This document shows, in pieces, positions 49,401 to 61,400 of a stretch of DNA of 64,000 nucleotides; the first letter of the stretch is position 1; every line of letters starts with the position of its first letter. Both the position numbers and the translations under genes were made by a program. The DNA is from Phalacrocorax aristotelis. Taxonomy: Eukaryota > Chordata > Aves > Suliformes > Phalacrocoracidae. The stretch spans positions 55,354,266 to 55,418,265 of the forward strand of contig NC_134279.1 of NCBI RefSeq assembly GCF_949628215.1, written 5' to 3'. Below the pieces are notes generated by a model. It saw only the letters and a list, made by a program, of their open reading frames with translations, was not told the DNA's origin and searched no databases.

Positions 49401-52400
49401 TTCTCAGCTCCGCTCCAGGCTGAATTCTCTGTATCTCTTGTCCCAAGCCCTCATCTTTTCCACACCAAAATCCCCTCTTCTTATATTTTTGCACACTGCT
49501 GCAAACACCTGCCATTCATCATCAGGTTTCTCAACCACTCATTGCTGCAGTACCTCCTATCCCAGGTCCTTTCAATTCATAGCACTGAACTCTTGTGTTT
49601 TGCCCTTCCTCCTGCCCGTACTGCCAGCCTCGACATATTCCCCCACAGGGAGGAAACACCTGCTCTAACACACACCCCTTAGTGGTGATAGAAAGATTTA
49701 GAAAACAAAAAATACAGACTTTAACAGAGGTATCCTCTTTTCTGGTGTACACAGCAGGCAGACCTGTGTCCCTAAAACCAGCTTATAAAATCTTCTGCTC
49801 TGGTAACAACGAGGTAACACATCATTAGCATAAAGCAGAACCATCTTTGAAAAGCTGCAGTGCCAGTGATTTATTACGGTACAGGACTTTTTCATGGCTT
49901 TTTCACAACACAAATGGTACTAAATCATAACCAGGAGACATGGTTCGGCTTGTGGGATTCTCAGGTTAAGAGAGTTTCTCAGAAAGAAACTTCAGCCAGT
50001 TGCAGCTTGGTTCATTCTGGAAGACAAACAATAAAAAAATTCAAAGCAAAGTTTTTTCTTCTAGCATGTTTCTAGTGTGGGACTCTAGCCAGCAGTTTGT
50101 ATATAAAGTACTGACTGTCATATGGGGTGAACAAGAGCCAGAAGGTCAGGCAAATTTCTGATGCTACAGTAATTTCTTCAGTAAGCAGCTGCCAACAGGG
50201 CACAGAGCTCACGGCCCCTGGTCACCAAGAAGATGAAAACCACCAGGTCCTTGCTCTGTACTCTGCCTGCATTTTGATGCAAGTCAACAAGAGGCAGGAA
50301 GGAAGATGCTGGGATCTATTTGATGCAAGCTTCTTTGAGAGACACTGCCAGGTATAGAGGGAAGAGAGAAGAATGTTGTTTCAACTTGGGCACTTTATAA
50401 GCTTAACACTCCCCTTCTGAGGTACTTGATCACTTCGTAATCCAGCAGAAGCCAGTTTTGATATGTGCACTGCTGAGACCCAGTTCTGTGCTTAGTTAAG
50501 TACTGCACATTAGGACTATTCTTTCCAGAAATGGATTTCCATTCAGATAAAGGCCTGAGGCTTTATATATATATAGCCATACGGATTCATACCTGCCTAT
50601 GCAGTGGACTACAAACCACTGCTGTCTTCCATGATCCTGACAATACTGAGACAATTTGAATTTTTGCTTGTTGTTCTTTGAGAACAAAGTCTTCATTTCT
50701 CAGTCCTAAGAGGACAGTCAGAGTTACAGCTGCAGCTGTAATGTTTATTAAGAGAGCAAAGGAAGGCTCAGAGAAGCAGGATAAGTAGTGCTGTAAGTAG
50801 TTCTACTCTGCAGACCACAGTGTACATATGCCCCAGGCAGGGGTAACTAAGCTAGCAGAGGTACTGAAAGCAAGTGCCTTGGCAGTATGAAGACATTTAC
50901 CCCTCTTATTCTCACTCCCATTTAAAATTAGGGCCAACCCATATTGCTTACTGTCCCACCAGAGACACAAGACAAAAAAAACGTCTTGGCCTGCAGGACA
51001 GCAGGTCTCCACAGCAACCAGACCTCCTTCTGCTGACTCTGGTGCAAAAGGGTACCCTTAAAACTACAGCATCTAGCAGCACTGCTCTGACTTCTCTCCA
51101 GAAACATAAGCCAGTATTCCCGGAATTCCTTTTAGTATCAAGGTTTATGGCATTTGCCCTGAGCAGATGTGGCACAAAATGAGGGAAGTAACGCCTTTCC
51201 ACACAAAAGGATCTGTCTTCTCTTCAGCTTCTAGATCAAGCTGCCTTTACCACCACAGTCAGATCTTTGCACTTTGTTTTCCAAATGTTATTTTCTGGGC
51301 AGTCCTCTAGAGCTATTATCCCAGACTGCCTGCAGTTTACCTTTTACACATCTACACTGAACGTTTTTAATTTTTTTTTGGCCTCCCCATTTCTGCACAG
51401 CTGAATCAGAGGAATGGTTCCTGCAGAAGCGTGCCTGACTTCTTATCTCCATGTTATTACAGGAGGACGCAGCACAAGCATACCTGCTGCACCACAAATG
51501 CACCACTGATGGAAAACATGTCCAGAAGTGGGATACCTGTGAATGTTTGCTCAGGCAGGCCTGTGATTTGTTATTATCATTTCACATGCTTATTATGATG
51601 ACACTAAAACCAAACCCAATTAAAAAAAAAAAAAAAAATCAGTAAAACTTTACAAACAACAGAAGCACACTAGCTGTCTTCAGTGTGTTTTGCAACTAGT
51701 CCAAACTTACCAGCAAGACTTATGAAAATTCAGGACTGACAATAAATTCTAGGTTTGTGGAAAGCTATGTTACACAAATTGAGGTTAGCATAGCTCTCTG
51801 CAGGTAAACTCCAATTATGAACATCATAAGCAGTTCCCTGGGAGTTACAGCATTTTCTACCTACCCAGCAAAGTTAGTTCGGTCTCCAGCCTGATGGCAG
51901 ATTCAAGCAGCAGCTCCTCCCTATTGTCAATACTAGTTTCTGCTAAAAAATGATGATTTAACCACTCTGCATATTCTGCATCACTCATCACCTACAGAGG
52001 GAAAGAAAACATATGGCATGTATCTATACTGTGGTTTCAAAGGCACCTCAAAAGTGTCCGCACAGTTACTTCTTTCGTCCACATACTGAATCTAGAAGTG
52101 CAGCCCCTGGCAGTGCATTACTTACGTGACCCAACATGTCCATGGATTTAGTACAATGTTCATAGTGTTAGATTACTTTGCCAGGCTTCACAAGCCAGGT
52201 TACTCACCGGCACCCTGAGGGTTCCTGAAGCTGCCTGAGAGATTTCCATTTAGATGGAAGGTAGACAGGCCAGTGAACATAGCATACTCTCCATACTGCG
52301 CTCTAATTGCAGCATTGACACAGCCACAGAATCACTGCACACCTGTGTAGAGTTTTATGACTGTGTACAGCTACACGGCCTGTACTTTCACTCTGCATAA

Positions 52401-55400
52401 GGCTTTGTAAAGAGGTTTCTTGCCTGTTGCAATCCCTATGGAATTTTACTTCTAGACAGCCTTGAATTTAAAATGGAATCTCAAAACATCACTTAAGTTT
52501 TGCATCCAGAACTTGTAACACAGCAAACTGTTTGTAAACCCCACTAAAACAGGTCTGACTTCATTTGTTTTCCGTGTCTGGAATTCTGACCAGGCTAAGT
52601 TTCACACAAGGAGACCTGCTCAGGACTCTTAAAAATCAGGCTATTTGACAACGCCTGTTCTAGAATTAGGCTATTAAACGGCTCAGCACCCTAAAATGAC
52701 AAAAACTATGGCAATCTAACAGAAGTCAGGAGTTGATTTGGGTCAACTTACAAATTCCTCCTGAAAGAACATAAGGATAAACAAAATGCAGCAATGGAAG
52801 CATCTGTCTAGAAGTGGTGATGTCTGCTCCATTGCTGATACCGCTCAGGTTGGTCACAGACTTAAACTTTCTTAAAAATATGTATTAAAAGGAATACCTT
52901 CTTAGCAATACACAGAGTGCGCAGTCCTCTTCTGGCATAGTCATCCAAATGCTTCTGAGTTTTCTCTTTAATAGTCTTTTGTTCCATTTCTGATTCATTA
53001 GTACCTATTATCACACAAAAAGCAAAGAAAGCAAATTAAATATGCATTCTCTAGGCTAAATTTAGAAGAAAATTTTGAAGGTCTAAATACATTTTAAAAA
53101 TACCAAGATGTTAACAGGTTTTATTTTAACTGTGAATGTATCTTCATGTCTGCACAATGTTCTGTGGCCATATCTATAGTGAGCAGGCAGTGCACTAGCC
53201 TGCACAAGCAGTGAGGGGGAACCCATCTGGTACTGATACATCTTTGGATGCCACTAGTATATTAAAATGTTATTCTAAAATAAAATTATATTCTAAAATG
53301 AACTGGGCCACAGCCCACCAAGCAGCTTTACTGTCACTGGTCTAGTGGGAGGAAGGAAGCTAAAAGGGCAGTTGCAGAAAAGCTTTTTTATAAATAACTG
53401 TTTAGGGGTGGACTATTCGGACAGGCATTCAACTCACCTAACTGGGAACCTAAATTCTAGATGTCCAAAGTTTACTTTGAGAATCAAAGTAATGAGAGGC
53501 ACCTCCAGACGTGAAATTACCCCCCTAGTAAGATAACAGATTTTGGAGGTACTGTTTCTGCCCCATGGCCTACAGAGACTTTTTATTTAGACTTTAGAAG
53601 TCTAATGTTGGGTGAGTTAGAATCCACTCTTGGAATTGGAAATATCCCTCTCCCTCACTGAGATCAGCCAGCCAAGGAACATACAAACCAAACTCCCTTT
53701 CGCAACTATACTGAAGACTGACAAAGGTGATCCAAGAATTAGAAGTTCTATAGATACCTTCAGATGCTGTTCTCAACAAATCCATCACGACTGAGTCCGC
53801 ACCTTTTGTGTACACCACCACTTTGTTGGAGACTGGATGCCGAACCACCACTGACATCCTTTTCCGCACTGAATCAAAAGGCAGGATATGTAAAAGCTGA
53901 AATGTTAAAGATCCCAGACCTGCGAAGTCCACAGTTACTTGATCTGGAGTCCTAGACTGTAAAATACATTTATAAGCCCTAGCAGCATGAACTAAGGCAG
54001 CTTCATCTGGACTCTCAGCTTCATAACACAGCTTAGGTAAGGGAGACAATTCAATAGATGACACAGCACTGTTGTGTTCACAGCCAGCAGCTACATTCAC
54101 CATATCTAGTTCTTGAGGCACTTGGGAATTTTCTGGGCTGTCAGTATTGTGAGGCTCAGCAGTCCTTTGAGTAGCTGCATCCAAAGCAGGTGAAGCCAGT
54201 TTCATTCTGAAAATAGACAGTTTGCTCACAAAACTATTGGGGCTTTCAGATGATGACTCTTTTACACTTGGAAATGGGGAGGAACTTAGTCTCCGGACTG
54301 ACAACCTCTGGAACATCTGCCTGATTTCCTCAAGTGATTTAATAGGCGTCCTACCCAGAGAAGAAAGTCTCATCTGGAACAGAACAGTTAGAGAAAGAAT
54401 TTGGGTTAAAATCTTAATTTTTTTATTATATTAAAAAAGGACAGCTTTCAAACTATGTATGTTTCTTAATGAATGTAGTATCTTACAATTTACCATGAGT
54501 TTGATTGCTTGTATTAAAGGTGGCCAGCTCAATTAAACATATAACTGTATGAGTACACTAAACAGCTTCTGTAAGAGCTTCATTATTCAAACCAAAAGAA
54601 TTGTAAAAATACTGCAGATCTGAAAACTGTATGCATTCCAAGTTTGATTCATGACTCCATGTAATACTTCTCTTTTGAACTGTTTCAGTAATGAAATAGC
54701 ATGACATTATAACTTTTAGAAGTTGTGGCAAATGCAACTAAACACTTTAATTCTTGTTCTGAATTAGCAAGACACTTGTGAAGAAGAGAACAACTCCATA
54801 CCCCTCAAAGTAACTAGCTACAAGTACTGTTAAAAACACAGTACCTTATCAATACTTTTTTAATATCTGAATTTAAAAGAAAAGACAGTTCCCCTCTCAT
54901 AAATTTTACAAAATAATTGGCTTACTGCTATTCAGAAGAGTTAGGCAGCTAACAGCTTACAAACAAGAAATAAGGCATGCAAGGCTGACATTCATTTCTC
55001 ATTACTGGTGAAGAGTTAAGAACGAGTTATCACCAGGAAGCATGTTCTCCTTTGCCACTGAAAAGCATAAAGGACAGGCTCTGGCTTCAGTTCTACTGCA
55101 ATTTCACACAAGTTGTCATGTGTCTCCACTCAGCATCATTGAAACAGAGACTAGGAGCATCCTTTCATCGCCTCACCCTAGGGCAACACTGAAACCTTCC
55201 ACTGCCTTGAGCTCTTTCATGAGCCCTAATCATGAACTCAGAAACCTCATGACACACTGTCCCTCCCAACCTACATCCTAGTGACCTGAATATCTTCTCC
55301 CCTGCTAGCAAGTCGTCCAGAAATACTGTATATTTTCTACATCACCTTTAAGGAATGGCTGATTAATAACTACGAACAGAGTGGCCCCAACCATACATGG

Positions 55401-58400
55401 ACCTGTAGGCTGCCTACTACACTTTCTGGGAATGCCTGGAAGCACATTAAAGTACCAGGCTTATTTATACATAGGAGGTACTTTATACTCCAGAGGATAC
55501 CTTTTGGGAATGTCTCCAGCCATAGCTGTAGGTTCACTGCCTAGACGGACACCAAAATCTAGACCTGCATGTCATTAACATTTTTTTCAAAAGACAAAGT
55601 CAACAAATGGAAATCACTGGGGATGGGGGGGAAAGAAATCAAAGCTGAACTTGTGAATTTTCCTGCAACACAGTTGAAATTGGTAAAAGGTGGGGTTATG
55701 AAAATCCCCCCACCCAAAAAAAAAAACAACAAAAAAAAAAATTAAAAAGATAGCAGTATCTTTAAATAAATGGTAGGTCCTGTACTCTGAAAACAACAAG
55801 TGGTCTCAGGAAGACTTAAACACACTCCAGACCATTAAATCAGGACAGTCTAACAAATGCACTGTATATTCAATGTGAGACTGCTTTATGACATACTGCA
55901 AAGCATTTTTTCTTCAGATTATTACAATTACAAAATTTGATCTTCCATACTTTTGCTGAAACTCTATTTGAATAATCAAGGAACGGGTAAGAGCATTCTC
56001 AGTTCCAGTATTCTGGGAGTCTTCTGAGATTATTCGTACCTTTCAGCCAACAATAACCTATTTGTAAAGGCAACCTGAGTATTAAGCTACTCTAAAGGAA
56101 GCTATGCACATATCTGGAGAAAGATAACTAGAATATACAAAAAATCATGATGGCAAATTAATCTCAAAGTTTGTCTTGTAAAAGTTACAGTCTATACATA
56201 GAAGCAAGAATATTGAAAGCAAGTTTTTCTGCATTGGAAAAACATTACAAGCATTATATTACACATTAACTCATTGCACTCCGCAGCTTTACAGCAATCC
56301 CCTTCTTTCTAACAGGACAAACCAGTAGAGGAGGAAAGGATAATTTTTAAAATGACAGTTAAACGTTTTTAACTTTTGTAATCAAACCAAAGGGAGCTCA
56401 TTTATTTATGAATAAGGCCAAATAGCCAAAAACAAGGCCTTCTTACCTTCTGACGTGGCTGATTGGGGACTGAAACTACAACAGTATTACAGATTGCCAG
56501 AGCAAGAAAGAAGTCGGCAATGTACACTGTCTCCAAAGATAACTTGCTGCTGACTTCTTGCTGTTGATAGGAATGAGAAGAAATTTGACTGAACTTCTCC
56601 AGCAGTTGTGCGTCTGGTACAACATCCGTCTCCTATTGATGAAATGAACAAAACTGTCCGTTAGGATATAAGCTTAATCTCAGTTTTTGGAGGTTAAATC
56701 AGTTACAGATGAATGAAGTGTAGAACTTCCTTCCTGTCAGCTGCTGAGCTGGCTATACTAGGAAATAGAGGAACACTCTGGTGTCTTCACTGCTTTGTGC
56801 TAGCCCACTGAAAATGGCAAACTTCATGCCCAGAATGGTAGACAGCAGAGCCCCATTTCATAGGCACTTCAACAGAGATTAAATACGCTGAATGCTATTT
56901 AGACACCTTCAGGTACAGAAGCAGAGTTTTTACATCTCATAACCTCCCATAAATATTGGCCATCTAGATATTTCCTACTAAAATCAAAACAAAATACTAG
57001 AAACCTCTTAAAACAGAAGAACAAACTATTACTAAGATGAAGCTGGTCATTTTAGCTGGAGTGATCACGGACTTACAGCAGCAAGAACCAAAGCATACAC
57101 CTTTGTGACCCAATGAATATCTGCAATGTCAGCTGCAAATACGATGCAGCCAAGCAATCATGGGAGGATCTGGTTTTGATGGAGGAGAGAAAGGATTTCT
57201 TAAATGACAAGCGCACTGATCACAGGGGGTAAAAAGATATTCCTTCATGAGTTACTTCAGAAATTTAGCTTCAAAACCAACAACTTTTACTTACAATGGG
57301 GCTGCTGAAAGCAACGTGTCCTGAGTGGGGAACATCACCTGCTCCATCTTCCCTTCCTATGGTGGGATAACTACCAGACAACTGATTCAAAGACTTTCTG
57401 TTCAATGGTTCATTCATAGCTCTGCAGTTGTGCCTCTGCCATTTTGACATAGGGATTGAAGAGCCACTCCGATGATCAACTGAATCCTCACCCTCTGAAT
57501 CCATCTCTTGGTAGGATTCCAACCTCTTTGCTGTGGAAAGAGAAACAAAATTATTGTTCCATGAGCAAAAAGAAACTTGTGTAAAACACGGCTTGGAAGT
57601 TCAGGAAACAAAATTTTTAAGGAAGTCATTTAGTATATAGTTAAGAATAATCCACCACTTATGAAAAATAAAACCCGTAACAAGCCACCACACAGACTTC
57701 CTGTTTGGGACACTGCACTTCAAGAGCAACACTCCACTGGAGTGAATCCAGAAGAGGGAGCAAGAATGATCAGGGTTCTAGACAACATGAACCGCATGGA
57801 AATGTTAAAATAAGCTGGAGTTTCACAGCCTCCAGAAGGGCATATTGATGGGAATCAATAACAGTCTTCAAGTAAATGAAGGGCAGTTGCATAGAGAAAG
57901 GAAATAGCCTGTTGTCATGGTTTTAGCTGGGATAGAGTTAATTTTCTTCACTGCAGCTGGCACAGTGCTGTGCTTTGGACTTAGTATGAAAACAATGTTG
58001 GTAACACACCAATGTTCTGGTTGTTGCTGGGCGGTGCTTGTACTAGTCAAGGACTCTTCTAGCTTCCCGTGCTCTGCCGGGTGCACAAGAAGCCAGGAGG
58101 GGAGGGGGCACAGCCAAGAGAGCGGATTCAAACTGGCCAAAGGGATATTCCATATCATGTAATGTCATGCCCAGTATGTGAACTGGGAGGAGCTGGCCGG
58201 GGAAGGCAGGCAGCAATTGCAGCTCAGGGACGGGCAGCGGGTGGTGAGTGGTTGTATCGTTTGTGTTTCTGGTTTTTTCCCTTTTCCTTTTTATTATATT
58301 ATCCTTATTGTTATTACTATGATAATTATTATTATCATTATTATCTTATTTTAATTATTAAACTGTTCTTATCTCAACCCACAAGTTTTTTTTCTTTTGC

Positions 58401-61400
58401 TCTTCCAATTCTGTCCCCCATCCCAGAGGGGTAGGGGAGTGAGCGAGTGGCTGCGTGGTGTTTAGTTGCCAGCTGAGGCTGAACCACGACACCCATTTTA
58501 TGTGCACACTGTGGGTAACAAGAGACACAACGGTCCTGTATTGTGGCAAGACAGACTCAGACTAGCTATCAGCAAAACTTTTTCAGAGAAGACATTACAT
58601 ACTAGAACAGAATGCCTGAGCAGTGAATTAGTCATCACCGGAAGTCCTGAAGAAACAAAAAAATATATTCATAAAGAATGATAGCAACAACTCTGCCATA
58701 GGCCAAACAGGCCTGATATGTTATCTAGCCCAATTATTTTATGATAGATCAGGATTGTATTCCAGTGGTTTGACAAGTACAGCTTCCAGCAGGAACTCAT
58801 TGAAACTGTGTTTCTTATAAGTTCTGTGTTGGACGCCCCCTCACACACACACATTTTCTGAGTATTTAACTGAAAAGCAGGTTTCTGTAATAAAACTTTG
58901 TATTGACACGCCTAACACCTTTGCACCAAAGACATAAATGTAGTTCCGTGCCCCACAAATCTAGCTGGGAAGATCAGTAAAGAACCTCTGCAGCAAATGG
59001 AAACACACCTACACTATCACGTGCTCATGAAGAACATACCCAAGTGTTTGCACTGGAGTTCTGGGATAGTGTTTGACCACATTCAAGAGGCTGCAATCTC
59101 AATCCAGACAGCACTGGATCACTGTACACTATTTAGCTTTCAAGTTTTTATCTATCACTGTAACAACAGCATGCAATGAGTTGCACTAGCAGTTCAATGT
59201 CTGCATCCAACAACAGCATGTAAAAACTGTTCTGAGCATTGTGCCTTGCTTATTTATTTCATTAAAGTGGGAATACAAACAATGGCATCGTAGGAAACAT
59301 CAGTATTAACATACAGACGTCTCCTGCCACACCACTAATCCTCTATTTTCTTATTTAAGGTGGCAACCACTGTACAGGAAAGTGTGAAAAGTAGGATATT
59401 ACTCTGTTTTATGCAAACAGGAAACCTATCCACAGTTCAGAGTCCCCAGCTCTGGTGCTCAAAATGAGATGGGAACTGGTTTATTACGTCACTGTGAGTC
59501 CTATTCCTCCTAGCCAAAGCACAGGAGCTTAGCTATGTTCAGGAAATGAGCTACCAGATTCACTAGCCTGTTAAGTTCTCTTTCTTTCCTGTTGTCTTCT
59601 CTTTCTGGAATATAAATTAAAGCTTCCTGTCCCTCATCCTGCCATTCTGATGAGTCCAAGGAAATTAGGGAGACCAGAGCTTACACATTTGTTGGCAGGC
59701 CATCTCCCTGATGTCAACATGAATAAAATTAGTTCTTTTTAAAAAAAAAGATAGGTGGGAGCATAAGAATCTGTGGCTCTCCACAACTACCAAATATAAT
59801 ACCCCATATGTGGTATTGATACCTTTCACCAGAAAGCAGCAGCAGTGACTTAGTACGTGTTTGTAGAGGCAGGTTTGGATAACACATGCCCATTCCGCTA
59901 TGCTTCCAGGCTGCTGAGAAGCCTGCATGCTCTGTGTGAGCTAATATATGTGGCACCTCTTATAACACCACACTGCTCTGCTGCCATGGTCCAAGAGGCA
60001 CATGTTACTTTAGACAGAACAATGCACAGGGGCACCTATATGGAGGATTATACTGAATCACAGTCATTGCTGTTGTGTGCTTCCCTCATGCACATCTCTT
60101 TACCCTGGGTAATACAGCCATAAATACAGAAATATATGTACAGACTAAGTGGCTTGTATGCGAAAGACTGCACTGTCTTGCACTGCAACTCCTACTATAT
60201 GTAGCAGGAGCCCTGTACATAGCAGCTCTGTGCAACTGAACAAACGTAAAACAGGACTAAAACTACTAAAACATAGGACCTCCAACATTTTTCAAACTGA
60301 TTTTCAGGGATCACATAATCTCTAGATTTTTTAGGAAGAAGCACATGCTTACCCTCCAGGTTAAAGACAGGGCACAGAAGGAAATAATTATAAACATATT
60401 TAGCACACTCATCTTTTAGAAGATAAGTCTAAGTGAACTACTAGCAGAAGTAAGTGGTGGAGATACTTTCCCTGGCACAATGAGACCTGGATCAGCCACA
60501 GCTACACAATTCACACTACTCTTTTGTTTATCTCTTCTGAAATACTTTTCCTTCCTTTAGAAAATACTCTGAAAATATATTCTACTTTTTAAGTTGTTCA
60601 TTCACCGAGCACGAAACTTAGAAATATTTCTTCCCATTTTGCTGTTGTCATCCTTCCCAGTATAAATATGCAAAGCCAAACAAGCACCTGGACACCTGCA
60701 CCATAAAATTTTCAAAATATGTGCAGAAATTACTGTAAAAATGGTTTGTAACCATCTGCTCCTGTGACACAACAAAAGAAGGGCTGAACTGATTCACTGC
60801 TGTGGCCAGCAGGGTGTGCCTTTTGCTCACAGTTGTGAGCAGTTCTATCTGGCAGCAAAACCACAAAGTGGGGTTTAATACACAGCTCTGCTTCACGTGT
60901 CCACCTGTCAGCACCTCACCTTTGATGTCATATGGAAAAACTGCAAAGTAGCCCACAAGCAAAATAGCAAATGTCTGCAGCTACTAGTACTTCCATACAG
61001 TAACAGTAATAAAAAATTTGTGGGTTTACCTAACTAATAAAATAGCTAATTGAATCAAAGACTTCATGTCACTGCCCAATTTTCTCTTGTCTGGAGCGTT
61101 ATTTTCTCCTGGCTGCCAGAAGGCTTCAAGTAGGCTCTCAGGAAATGTATACTGAAAGATGCTATGCTATTAGACAATGAGGCAGCACCTATCCAGCAAC
61201 GCCACCTGTTGACTTTTTGGCTGACAATAAATGGTGTGTGAGATGTAAGAACAGTCATTATTTTTGATGGAGGTACTCATCTTTGCAGCCTTAACACACA
61301 CATACACACATCTGCTTGACTTGCCCCTTAACATTACTGTTAAAGCTCTGACTTCAGTATTTATTTTATTTGGGTTTCTGTACCCTCAAGGGCAACATTA

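Larger units (their letters stand above)
57690..58660 (+). mobile_element. Old CR1 fragment split by a solo LTR
   Basis: Left part 57690-57912 shows the CR1 ORF2 end (ccagaagagggagcaagaat with gatcagggttctag, later agtaaatgaagggcagttgc). Right part 58492-58660 continues the same element (acaagagacacaacggtcct, then agcaaaactttttcagagaa and agaacagaatgcctgagcag, matching the region that reads as VxHWNRLP in younger copies). The LTR lies exactly between. Diverged and non-coding; antisense to ATP10D. Confidence 0.65.

Noticed and set aside
49240..49668. 142-codon Ser/Leu/Pro-rich open frame antisense to ATP10D
   Set aside because: Explained by the G-poor pyrimidine-rich tract; low-complexity composition and no domain.
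53594..53757. Extension of the large ATP10D exon to the end of its open frame
   Set aside because: The frame runs on past a good donor at 53757-53756, but only splicing there joins in phase to the TNESEMEQ exon and matches the family; the extra residues are intron.
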